Shown here in pieces: positions 12,401-24,300 of a DNA stretch of 64,000 nucleotides. Position numbers and translations under genes: made by a program. Numbering within the stretch: position 1 is the first letter of the stretch; every line of letters begins with the position of its first letter. The stretch is from Oikopleura dioica (Eukaryota > Chordata > Appendicularia > Copelata > Oikopleuridae): positions 7,378,501-7,442,500 of the forward strand of contig OU015569.1 of assembly GCA_907165135.1 (NCBI GenBank). Direction: 5' to 3'. A model generated the notes under the pieces. It made no database searches. It worked only from the letters and a program-made list of their open reading frames with translations, and had not been told where the DNA came from.

Positions 12401-13158
12401 TATTTCCACTACTGTACCGCAGGAGTCGCTTTCACGGGGCAGTCGCAATGAATCGATATAATCCCCTTGTCTAGTAAGATGCGAATATTTATCCCTGATT
12501 GTGGCCAGATCGCAGTCGGGAAATAGAACGGGCCGACAGATTCTCTCTTTTTCGCTACCTTCTATTTCTTTCACGATCACGGACCTCGTGAGCGCCCGAA
12601 CTGCGGCGAGCGATCCTTCTCACGGATATGAAAAATGTGAAATGAAAAAACCACCATTTAACTCGGGGCAAAAGCAGATTATCAACTGAACACGCCAAGT
12701 CAACCCCTTTTTTTCTGACAATAATATGTCTCCAATGTCGAATTTCTTCTAGCAGAGAAAAGAAGCAGTCGTTCAAAAGTAACGTGTTTGCGTTTGATAG
12801 AGTCCATTCAGGTTTGGGCTACTTTCTTTTGAGCAATCTAAACATGAGTTTCATTGCAGAAAACAATTTGTCCAAAAACGAGCGTTATTTTTGCTAAAAA
12901 TAATTCAACACAGATGATAATCGAGACACAAATACCATAATAGTTTTCATGATGTCATATCAACTTTATGCTATTCGGAATATTCATGCTTATTCATTGA
13001 AAATCTTTGTCTCAGGGAATCCCCGTGATTTCGCAATAATATTATTATTGTTTTGAATTCAGTCCAAAAGATATCTGACGAGACAGTAGCTTAGACAGTA
13101 TTAAGACAAGTCATACAAATAATCCTGATAAAATCATCCTCCTAACCATATCTTTTAG
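9457..13158. other. Gene-poor upstream region with clustered TCACG/CGTGA motifs
   Basis: No gene is recognisable. GC-rich patches dense in TCACG/CGTGA occur at about 9625-9720, 10505-10680, 12315-12440 and 12565-12620, separated by AT-rich DNA. A (CT)n tract lies at 11043-11063. A 20-codon frame from ATG 10370 is too short to call. Being upstream of the Pro-rich and CHD genes, this may be their regulatory region; that is inference. Confidence 0.45.
11043..11063. repeat. CT microsatellite
   Basis: Run of CT dinucleotides with one TTT interruption in AT-rich non-coding DNA. Confidence 0.8.
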
Positions 13159-14922
13159 ATGTCCTGGCAAGGTGGAATGCCACCGGGCCATGGGTGGCCA
13201 CCAACTCACCATGGCCAGCCTCCTAACATGATGGGCATGGACCAAAATGGATATCCTAGTTATCCACCTTACAGTCAACAGAATGGAGATAATTGGGGTC
13301 AACACCATCCAGGTAGAACTAATTTCAAAATTATTTGTTTACGAATGCAAGAGAAATATTGTGGAAATAATAATCGAATCAAGTGATACATTTTTAAAAT
13401 AGGGTTTCCTGGCGGGCCCGAGAATGGCGCCCATTACCCAATGACAAGTCAACCTGGTTTTCCTGGACAGCCGTATCCTGGAATGCCTGGGCCGAATCCA
13501 TACGGAATGGGTGGACCAGGTTTTCCTGGTGGTCCCGGTCAACCATACGGCCACCCAGGCTTTCCACCGGTATCAATGGAGGGCTCGATGGGACAGATGG
13601 GTTATCCTCCGATGCCTTCAGCGAGCTTTCCTGGCCCCAACCCTTCAAATTTTACGCCAACTTCTCAACAACCGCAGCGACCTCGTCCAAGCTCAACGAA
13701 TGTGACATCAGTTTACAAGCAGTCGATGGCAACACCTACACCTAGCCATCCACATCCACCAGGCGTCTCTCCGAATCCCATGTTCAGTCAGGCAAATGCT
13801 CCTCGCAACACATTCCCGGGAGCACCCATTCCTCAAGCACCAAGACCTCAAGCTCCGCAAGTGCAGCAAGAATTACGAGCGCCCTCCCCTGCTGCTCCCG
13901 TGGGTTCTGCACCGATGCCCGACTTTAGTTTCAATAATCGAGGTGCCCCTGCACCAACTACATATTCCCGCGCCCCAGCTCCCACACAAATGAATGGAGC
14001 ACCCCCAGCTTCAACACTGCCTCCAAAGCCACAAGAATCTTCGTTTCATTCTCTAAGTAGCGGGCCTCCACCGATGTCAGTTGCTCCAGGAGCAATCGGA
14101 CGCCAACAGCCTCCTCCTTTAACTCGGCCTCCACAGCCTGGAGGATTTTCAGCACAGCTTCAATCACCTCCGCCTCCCGCTGTGAATCAGCCACTTCCAC
14201 AGCAGTCAACTTCACAAGTACCACCACCACCACAACTAGCTGTAGCGCCACCAACTGCAGCTCCCGTACCGGCATCGCCAGCGTTGAATCAACCACAAAC
14301 ATTACAAGCCCCTCAAGCTCAACAGCAACAACATGTTCAGAAACCAACAGTCCAGCCTCTTCCGGAGCCAGTTCAAGATCCCATTCCCCCAATCAACCAA
14401 CAAACCCCTAATATTTCCCAAGCACACAAACCAGTAGCACCAGTAGGAGAGCCACCAGCAGTTGCCCCTGAGCTACAAGCAGATTCTCCTGTACCGCCGA
14501 AACCAGCTGAAGAGACTTCTCCTTCAGTTCCCGCTAGTCCACCCAAGCCTCCACAGTTGCAGCCAAAACCTATTTCTCCACAAGAAAAACAGGAGAAAAC
14601 CGCAGTTGAAACTGGTCCACCAAAGCTTTCTCCTCCAAAGTTGGCTCATCCTTCAATTGCAAGCGGCGGACAAGCCGAGACACAACCAAGCAACGTATCA
14701 AAGGTCCCGGAATTCTCGGACTCAGAGGAAGACACAGATAAAACTAACGATGTTGATGATATCGCTGCTAAACTTTCTTCTGAAGATGAAAACGACAAGA
14801 AGGAAAATCTCGATCCTAATTTGGAGAAAAACGAGAAAACGGCACCAGAAAATGGTGTCCTTGAGGAAAGGTCTTCAGCTAAAAACACAACCGAAAATTC
14901 TGACGAAGACGATCAGGAATGA
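13159..14922 (+). CDS. Pro/Gln/Gly-rich protein with acidic tail; separate gene or N-terminus of CHD6-9
   Basis: Exons 13159-13312 and 13403-14922 join by a GT-AG intron (phase checked) to give 557 residues. ATG 13159 directly follows TCTTTTAG, a likely trans-splice acceptor. The first 100 residues are rich in MGGPGFPGGP-like Pro/Gly/Met; residues about 100-440 are Pro/Gln/Ala-rich without domains; the last 90 are acidic with EFSDSEEDTD and DDIAAKLSSEDEND. No catalytic domain is visible; the composition fits a disordered nuclear co-regulator. Human CHD7/8/9 begin with a similar Pro/Gln/Gly-rich region. The terminal GACGATCAG|GAATGAG could act as a GA-AG donor to AG at 15256-15257, where an open frame runs into the CHD start. 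One fused protein is therefore possible. Confidence 0.65.
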
Positions 14923-15315
14923 GTTAAAATTATCTATGGTTATTCAAAGTGCAAATTGTTTTTATAGCATTAAATTGTTAATATCTATATATATATATTA
15001 ATATAGATATCGTATGTAACATACGGTATGTTCGTTTATAAAATCGTTCAAATATAGATATCGCTTGATAATTAACGCGGTAGATAGAGCTTACTTTGAA
15101 TATTCAAATAAATTACTGTTGAACATAAGAGAACATTTTTCGGATGAATACATTTTTAACGTTTGAAAGTATATTTAGTCAAAGTTACTTTCACATACAC
15201 TGAACCTTATCAATCCGACCTATTATAACTCAAATAAGGAGGCAGAAGACACTAGGGAAAAAGACTTCTGCTCGAATCACAACTGAAAGAGAACTCGTCG
15301 AGGGATAGCTCCAAA
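14923..15315. other. Spacer between Pro-rich and CHD frames
   Basis: Contains an AT-dinucleotide tract near 14985-15000 and a palindromic TCGTATGTAACATACG motif near 15010. AG at 15256-15257 starts a stretch open in frame with the CHD ATG. It is either an intergenic spacer or a GA-AG intron of about 335 nt. Confidence 0.5.
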
Positions 15316-18300
15316 ATGGAGATCGATGAAAGCGAACCAGTAGAAGAACCTGTATCCGAATCTAACGGCGTAGAGGAAACACCCGCTGTCGAAATGAGCC
15401 AAGAACCCGAATCCACCCAGAATCCGAAGAAAAGAAAACGTAGTAAAAAGGAGAAGAAATCAGAAGCACGTGGAATTACTAGAGAAGCTGCTGCAGCAGC
15501 TGCAGCCGCTCTGGTGAGCGATGCGGATGTCGATCCTTATGGAAACTACAGAACATCTGATAGTAACTCAAATTCCAACGACGGTGCTAACGATGAGGAC
15601 TTTGATATAAATGATCTGAGAGCTGCATCACCTGATGCAGTTCCACAGAAAAAGTCTCAAAGTCGTCGTGGTAAACCTAAAGTTCCAGCTACTATCATCA
15701 ATTCGGCCAAAAAGAAGAAGAAATACGACTATGACGACGAGGATGAAGGAAAATCGAAAAGCAAAAAGAAGAGGAGAAAAATTGAATCGACTGAAGATGA
15801 ATTTATTTCTCCTGAAGATCTTATTGAAAAACGTCGGTCGGGGAGGTCATCTCGAGGAGCCCCCAAGAACTACGATGACAATGCAGTTCCGAACTTCTCT
15901 GATGGTGATGCAGATTCTGATGATGATGAACCTGTAAGAAAGAGAGGTCGTAAAAAGAAGGAATCCGTCGATACTTCCGAAGATGGTGTCCAGGAACCAG
16001 TGGCAGAAGTCGCAGAAGAACCTTTGATTGTTGACAAAATTCTGTCGCACAGGATTGTCAAACGTAAAAAGAGCTCCGAACGCTCGGATGAGGAAAGCAA
16101 TGCTGAATCAAAATCTGAAGAGGCCAAAAAAGAACCCGAGAAAAGGCCAGACGAAGAACCCGAAGAAGAGGAAGAGGAATTTTTTATCAAATGGAAAGGG
16201 TACTCTTACATTCACTGTGTCTGGCTTTTCAAGGATGAGATTTTTGACCCGCGCTTTGATCAGAAGATGCGCAGATACTTCAGCAAGTTGGGTGCGACGA
16301 ACGCGCCTGATCCGGACAACGAGGATCTGTTTAATCCGGACTTCGTAATTGTCGATCGAGTTCTTGATGTGGTGGAAGGTCAGGATGCTGAATCTGGCAA
16401 CGATACTCGCCATTTCCTCGTGAAATGGTGTGGTTTAGCGTACGATGAATGCACTTGGGAATTAGAAGTTGACGTAGACCAAGTCAAAATAGAGTGCTTC
16501 AAAAAGTACAACAAAAGGAAAGCATACAAACGACCATCCGAAAGACCACCAATAAGTCAGTGGCGTAAGCTCGAACATCCGCAACGATTCAAAAATGGTT
16601 GTGAACTTCGCGAATACCAAGTCGAAGGTGTTTCATGGCTGCTTTTCAATTGGTATCAGAAACGAAATTGTATTTTGGCTGATGAAATGGGTTTGGGAAA
16701 AACTATCCAAAGTATAACCTTCATCCAGAAAATTTACGAGACGAATCACAAAGGCCCGTTTCTGATTGTTGTTCCTCTATCTACTGTTGGCAACTGGATT
16801 CGAGAATTCGAAACGTGGACTGATCTAAACGCAATCGTATACCACGGTTCAGCACAATCGAGGCAAATGATCCATCAGTACGAATTATACCAACGTGACA
16901 AAAAAGGATATCCTAAAAGAGGTAATACTAAAATTTAATAAACTTTTTTATTCTTAAAAAATAGGTGATTTCCGATTTGATGCCTTGATCACGACATATG
17001 AAATGATCGTCGCCGACATTCCAGAAATTCGTAACGTTAACTGGCAACTGATGATTATCGACGAAGCTCATCGCTTGAAGAACACCAAGTCAAAGCTTGC
17101 TGAAAATTTGAAGTGAGTAATTATCCGCTGCCGTGTTGTACTTTGCGTAGTCGTCAGTCGATAACCAAATTTATATTCATCTCAGTGCTTCATTTTCACG
17201 GTCGCTTTCACGGCTCGTGAGAAGCGAATCATGAAAACATACCTGACGAGACAGTGATGCACAGAGTCTATTTATCTGTCATAACTCACTATGCCGTCTT
17301 TAAACAGAAAACAAACTCAAATTTGTTTAGTCAAGGGTGCTGAAATTTACCCCAATAACACAATTTCATACTGGTCAATCAGAATTCTCACGCCTTTACT
17401 TTAGGAATATGCATATTGAGCATAAGGTTCTCTTGACTGGAACGCCTCTTCAAAATAACATCGAAGAACTCTATGCACTCCTCAATTTCATGAATCCGAC
17501 AGACTTTTACGACATCGGATACTTCATGCGAGAGTACGGTGTCCTCACCAATAAAGACCACGTAGATAAGATGCAAAAGGTTCTGAAACCGATCATGCTT
17601 AGAAGACTTAAGGAAGACGTGGAAAAATCATTGGCTCCAAAAGAGGAGACGATCATTGAAGTCGAGTTGACTAACATTCAAAAGAAATACTACCGAGCTA
17701 TTCTTGAACGCAACTTCGACTTTTTGTCTAAAGGCGCCTCGAGTGGAAATGTCCCAAGTTTGATGAATACTATGATGGAGCTTCGGAAGTGCTGCAATCA
17801 TCCATTCTTAATTAAAGGAGCCGAAGATAAAATTCTTGATGAGTACAGAGCAAAAGGCGAAGTCGCTGATCCATTGACAGCTATTGTGCAAGCATCTGGA
17901 AAGATGGTCCTCATTCATAAGCTCTTGCCGAAATTGAAGGCTGGTGGACATAAAGTTCTCATCTTTTCCCAGATGATCAGAGTGCTCGATATTTTGGAGG
18001 ATTATTTGTATCAAATGAATATGGGCTTCGAGCGATTAGACGGAAGAATTCGGGGCAACGATCGACAGGCCGCTATTGACAGGTTTTGCAAAAAGGACTC
18101 CGACAGATTTGTTTTCCTTCTTTGCACCCGGGCTGGTGGTCTGGGAATCAACTTGACTGCTGCAGACACTGTTATCATCTTCGATTCGGACTGGAATCCG
18201 CAGAACGATCTTCAAGCTCAAGCACGTTGCCATCGTATTGGTCAAAAGAAGGAGGTCAAAATCTACAGACTTTTGACTAGCAAGACATATGAGCGTGAAA

Positions 18301-21300
18301 TGTTTGATAGAGCATCACTCAAACTTGGGTTGGATCGAGCTGTTCTTCAAAGGTATTTATGGCTTTGCTTTTGAATACGAAATAACCTCTTTTAGTATGT
18401 CTGGAAGTTCTGGAAAAGACTCTGGCGGTCCAATGAACTCATTGTCTAAAAAAGAGGTGGAGGACTTGCTCAAGAAGGGTGCATACGGTGCGCTTATGGA
18501 CGATGATGATGCGGCCGAAAAATTCTGCGAAGAAGACATTGATCAAATTCTTTCTAATCGCGCCACCACTATTAAACACGACGGTGGAGTTAAGGGTAGC
18601 ACATTCTCAAAAGCTACTTTCGCTGGTGCTGCTGACAACCGCATGGATATTGACATAAATGATCCTGACTTCTGGGAAAAGTGGGCACGAAAGGCGGACT
18701 TAGATCTTGATGCTTTAACTGCTAATAAGCTGATTATCGAGCAACCCCGTGTTCGGAAGCAAACACAACGGTACAATCCAGAATTCGATGAAACTGCGCA
18801 CATTGAAGGCATGGAAGGCTCTGATTCTGATTCAGATGGAGGAACTGGAAAGAAACGGCGAAATGTTGGCTGGGGACGAAAGGAATCTTTCAAACTCCAA
18901 AAGGGACTACTCATGTTTGGATGGGGACGCTGGCAAGATATTTCTGACCATTGTCAGCTCTCCAAAAGCTTTCCTGAAAAGGAAATCGAGGAAGTTGCGA
19001 GAGCGATTCTATCTCTAGCTGCCAGTTGTTACAACGGAGACGATAAAGTTAAGCAATTTATTTGGGAATTGATAACTCCACCAGAATTTGCTCACGAACT
19101 TCATCTCCACAGCGCACTTCATCAGAAACAGCCCACGAAGAAATCTAAGCGTGGTCGAGATTCAGAAAGTCCTCCTCCACTTGACGAAGGTCGCGAATGG
19201 GTTATTCAACTTGATGGCCTTTTGGTCGATGATCAATTCCGTAAGCACGTGGTTACTAACACCAACAAGCTCCTTGGTCGTGTTCGCGTTTTATCATATC
19301 TGAGAACAGAAATACTTGCAGACTGGCTAGATCACATCAAAGATAATGTTCATTCTACCGAATACGAGCTCGACGTTCCTAATATCGAAGGTGAACCACC
19401 TGTTCCATGGTGGGACGAGGAAGCCGATAAGTCTCTTCTCGTAGGAATTTTCAAACATGGCTACGATAGATATAGCTTGATTAGAAATGATCCGAGCCTT
19501 GTGTTCGTCAAAAAGGTTGGCCCAGCCGATGATAAGGCTCTAATGGCAGATCTAATGGAGGGCGAATCTAAGCCTGTTAACTCAAGCACCGTTGATGGAA
19601 ATAACCCGGCTGACAAAGAATACAAACCAAAACATCGAAATGTCTTCGAAGATCAAGAACAAATCATGGAGGCCTCCGCAAGTACTGCCAATAATGCAGA
19701 AGAAAAAACTGGCGAAGAAAAAGACAATGCTACTGTAAATGGCGACGGTCCAAAAGATTCTGAGGAGGGAATCAAAGAGGGCAAAGAGGAAGAGAAGGTT
19801 GAAGTTGAAACGAAGGTTCAACCAAAATATGAACCCTGGCCGTCGATTCCAGATCTCAACAAGCGATTCCGCATGATTGTTGCTGCGTATCAGCGTATTT
19901 TCCGAAGAGCTGCTGCTCGAGCTCAAAGAATGAACAAAAATCGAATTCAGAGACAGATTACGGAACGTTGGACTAAACGCGAGGAGTCTGACTTCTATCG
20001 TGCTGTGAGCACTTTCGGCACCGAAATGCTGCCCAATGGAAGTTTCAACTGGGAAAAATTCCGCATGGTTGCAAAACTTGACAAAAAGACCGACACTAGT
20101 CTTACTAATTATTACATTGCATTCCGAGCTATGTGTGAACGGACTTGTCGCCGCACGACGATTCCCGATGAAGATTTACCTGCTGTGTATGTGGAACAAA
20201 TTTCTGAAGATCGAGCAAGTAGAACTCTAATGCGTATCCAGCTTCTCGATCGCATCAGACGAGAATGTCTTATTCATCCTCAGCTTGATGCAAGATTGAA
20301 ACTCTGTCAAAAATCACCAGATCTACCTATTTGGTGGAAAGCGGGTATTCACGACAAAGAATTGCTTGTAGGTCTCCACAAGCACGGACTTTCCAGATGT
20401 GAGATCCATATTCTTAATGATTCGGATCTTACGTTCGGAGATGTTATGAAGACTGCCCAAAAGTCGCTCCTCGGATCAAGGTTAAAACAAAAGAGGAGCC
20501 AGTTGAAATCAAGGAAGACGAAACTCCCGAGAAGACTGACGAACATATGCCTGAAGACAAAAACGAACTGGAGAAAAAGCCGTCTGAAACAGAAAGCAGT
20601 CCGAAATCAAAGCCTCCTGCAGATGAAAATCAATCTTCTGAAGAAAAAATGGAAGAAGATACGCCCAAGGATACTCCACAAGATTCCGAAAAAGAAATGG
20701 AAACGGATGAGCCCAAATCTGATGTTAAACCCATTGAGGAGCCTAAAAATCCTGAAGAAGGTACAGAAGAGGTCAAGGATGAAAAAGCGGGGCAGCCAAA
20801 AGAGGAAGTAAAAGTCGAGGAGCCCGTTCCCGAAGGACCAGTGGTTGAAGTTGCTACTGAGGAGGAAAAACAACTGCTTGAAGCCGAGTTCATCCAACAG
20901 CAGTCACTTAACAGGTGCTGTATTTATCATTGTGGTGTCAAAGCGCACCTCACGTAAGATTTGAGGCGAAATCTAACTAGCTGGACATTAGTGTCTGGTC
21001 CGGGCGAAATCGATTCAGAAGCCTCGTATTAATATACGCCTTTGAATAATTAACTCCTTGATACAAAGAATAAGCAATTTGGAGGGACATAAGTCGAATC
21101 GCTGCTGGATCGATGAACTGTCCCACCACACTCTTCCACTAATACAAAATTGTCATCTTAATTTAATATTCCATCCCCAAGCAAGCGCTAATTCGGCAGT
21201 ATATGATGATTATATACGTGAAAGCATTCTTGTTTGTGGCTCTAAAAGTCTGACCATTTAACACGGCACTTCTAATCGCTTCAATATTCTTCCGCATTAC

Positions 21301-24300
21301 CGCTTGGCTGGGGCATAATATAATTCTCTGTATTTTATTCTTACGTGTTAACTTTAGGTGGCCAAAGGACAAGATCTTGATGCAGCGAGCTGAACAGGTC
21401 TGCTTCTGTATTCTGCAAGGAGAGTGGCCAACACCTAAATTGCTCAACTCGATGATGAATCTGTCAGCTGTCGGGCAACATGGTGCTGGTAGCTCTGGTG
21501 CAATAGACTCACCTCACCGGACCGAATCGCCCGCCAGCGACTATCGCTCCGCCACCAAAAGTGCCAAAATGCGCGGCCGGCCTCAAGCTCGTACTCCCTA
21601 TCAACCCCAAAACAGTACACTCGATGCCATCAATAGCAGCCAACAGGCGAGGGTCCCTACTATCTCAATAGAACATTTTTTGAAAGACACACATAAAAAT
21701 ATTATAAGTCAGAGATTTAATATATTGCCAGAGTGATTAAAGCTGTTTTCGAAGGTTCATCTAGTTGGAGTTTCAGTGAGTAAGTCTGGTTCTTCTGCAG
21801 ATCTACTCAGATTTGAGTTCATTTGAATTCGACTACAGAATTCAAATAAAATCGCTTCTCGTGGCGTGTTATCCTAATTGATTCTACTTCGTGCATATTT
21901 ATCGTGGTTTGGCTCGCTGATAAGTACTTAATGAAAAAGTAACTTGTGACGTTTGTGGTGGTGTATACGTCGAGAAAATATTTTGGCGTTGGTTGGCTTA
22001 ATGCCAGTATGAGTACGGGGTGGTGTAGTGAACCTAAGACCGCTAAGCCGAATGGATAGTCACATGAATGAATCGGGCGACAAGACGAGCATTATTGATT
22101 GCCCCTATCGAATGTGCCCAGTAACAAATCATTTTTAATTCCCGCGAAAGTAGCTCCTCACTCATTATCCAAAATCACAAGAGAAAGTATTTTATTTGTG
22201 CGGATCCGGGCGCCATCACGTTACACTTTAGTAAGTCTATCCAGTTTGATTATTATCAATTAATTATGTGATGAAAATACGCTGCGCAATGATCATTGAT
22301 ACTCCTGATCGGTCATTAAACGAAAGAGAGTAGATAATTTTAAGGAATTATTTACGAAAGCGAAGCGCTCGTAGGAAGGAACTGTGTGGAGAGATATGTT
22401 ATCTATCAAGCCCCCTTTTGGTTCGGTATTAACTCGCTGGCCTGCAAGTGGCCACTTCCGGCTCTGCTGTCCAAACAACATGTCGAGCCGCTTACTTGCG
22501 AGTGTGGCGGGGTGTTCACACGGCTGTGTTCTCAAAAATGTGGCAACATGTGTAGTAAATCAAGAACGATTATTAAATAATTCAAAACTGGGAAGAACAC
22601 CACGGTTCCGCGCTATTTGCGCCGCTTTCGATAAGCTGCCCGCACACTTGAAGCATCAAATACAAACAATGCCGCCTTTGGGCACTAGGCCCGGCTCCAC
22701 TCTTCGGTCACGACCCATCTCTGGGTAACTAACTAACTTTCCAATCCAATCGATCACTTTTCGCCATTTAAAATATTTTCCACTTTTTGTTCGCAACAAG
22801 AGAAACACAAAACACGCGAAAGGAGCCACAGGCGCCGATTCGCGCCCCAACGATCGAGAAATTAAGAGAAAACGAATAATTACCCCTTCTTTTTTAACAG
22901 AAAGGTAATCATCGCAGAAATTATAAATACAGGATTTCCAATGGCTTTAGAAGATAGTTTTACGTGAATTTTTTCGGGAAGTTAGCTTATTACCATGAGA
23001 TTTTTTTCTAAGGGGAGATCTGAGAATCTGAGAGTCCTTAGCCCTCTGGGACTCTCACTTTAGCCGCGCGCGCATAGCGCGGCTAGCCAATCAGAATACC
23101 GTATTTTTCCGCATTGGGCCGCACTCTAGATTCTATATTCTGAAGTGCCCAACAGGAACTCAAGGAATTTTCTAGACTCCCCCGAGAGGGGAACGGGGAA
23201 GCGAAGCCAGGGGCCTTCTCCCTCTCTAAAAAAATCTCATGGTAGTTTATGGAACTGAATATGATATGATCTTGCTAACTGACGCATTATCTGTTCATTC
23301 GCGGTCAAGTCGAGTACACACATTTAGAAACATTTCAATAAATGTAGGCTTAACCAAATCAAAAGAGAAGAAGTAAAATCAATAGCCACTTATCATTGGT
23401 GATTATATACCCCTTGTCTAACAAATGAACAACTCTTCATGCATAAGACATCTCGATATTACTGTTGCACGGGAGTTGTCGAGTACTTACAAGCGCTTAT
23501 GCTCGCCTGTGATGTGGAAAATGTTATATTGTGTATTAGAAGAGTGGTGGGTCGTGTTTCTCCCTGGAAATTTGTATAATTCCGATCGGCCAATGTATTG
23601 TTTCCTTTAGTGTTTATGACTCCACGGGGTGCCACTTGGCTCGATCGTAAATCGCTCATTGTTCCACTTTCGTCCTTCAGAAGAGCTCGAATAAGAAAAA
23701 TTTGCCCAAGTGGACACCCCATTGCCCTCTTATATCGATTTCGAGAATACTAATCTTAAAATCACGATGGCAAAATATTACTAGTCGTTATTTTTTTCTA
23801 AAAGCGCTCAAAAGAGAATTATTCGCGTCAAGAAAAACAAGCGCAACTTTACAGTGGTGACCCTCTATTATAGTTATTGCAGAAATTGACGGAGCTGCAG
23901 CAAATTGGGCAAGTTTCGAAAGAGGAAGCTGAACAACTTCATCATCTTCTCACTCAGTCGATTATGCTCGGGCTACCTGTCGATGCCCTCATGAGCCAAT
24001 TGACACAGCAGCCGCAGATACCGCCGGAAGCAGCAAAAGCGCCCAAGGTCGACAAAAAGCCCAAAATGGAGCAGAACCTGAACGCAGCTGCCGCTGGAGC
24101 CGCTGCAAAGATGACCGCCGAGCAACAGTCGAAGATAATGGCGCTCGAGAAACAACTTCAGGACCCTGCCATTGCGATGTTACTGAGACAAGGAATGATT
24201 GACCCCGCACAACTGGGACTGGATGCTGAAACCGCGAAACTACTCGGTTTGGCCCCTCCATTAACCAATCCTAAAGCAGCTGCTCTTGACGCAAAGACTC

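Noticed and set aside
20430-20480. Apparent frameshift in the CHD gene
   Set aside because: A 38-nt GT-AG intron (20443-20480) restores the frame, and the total exon length is then a multiple of three.
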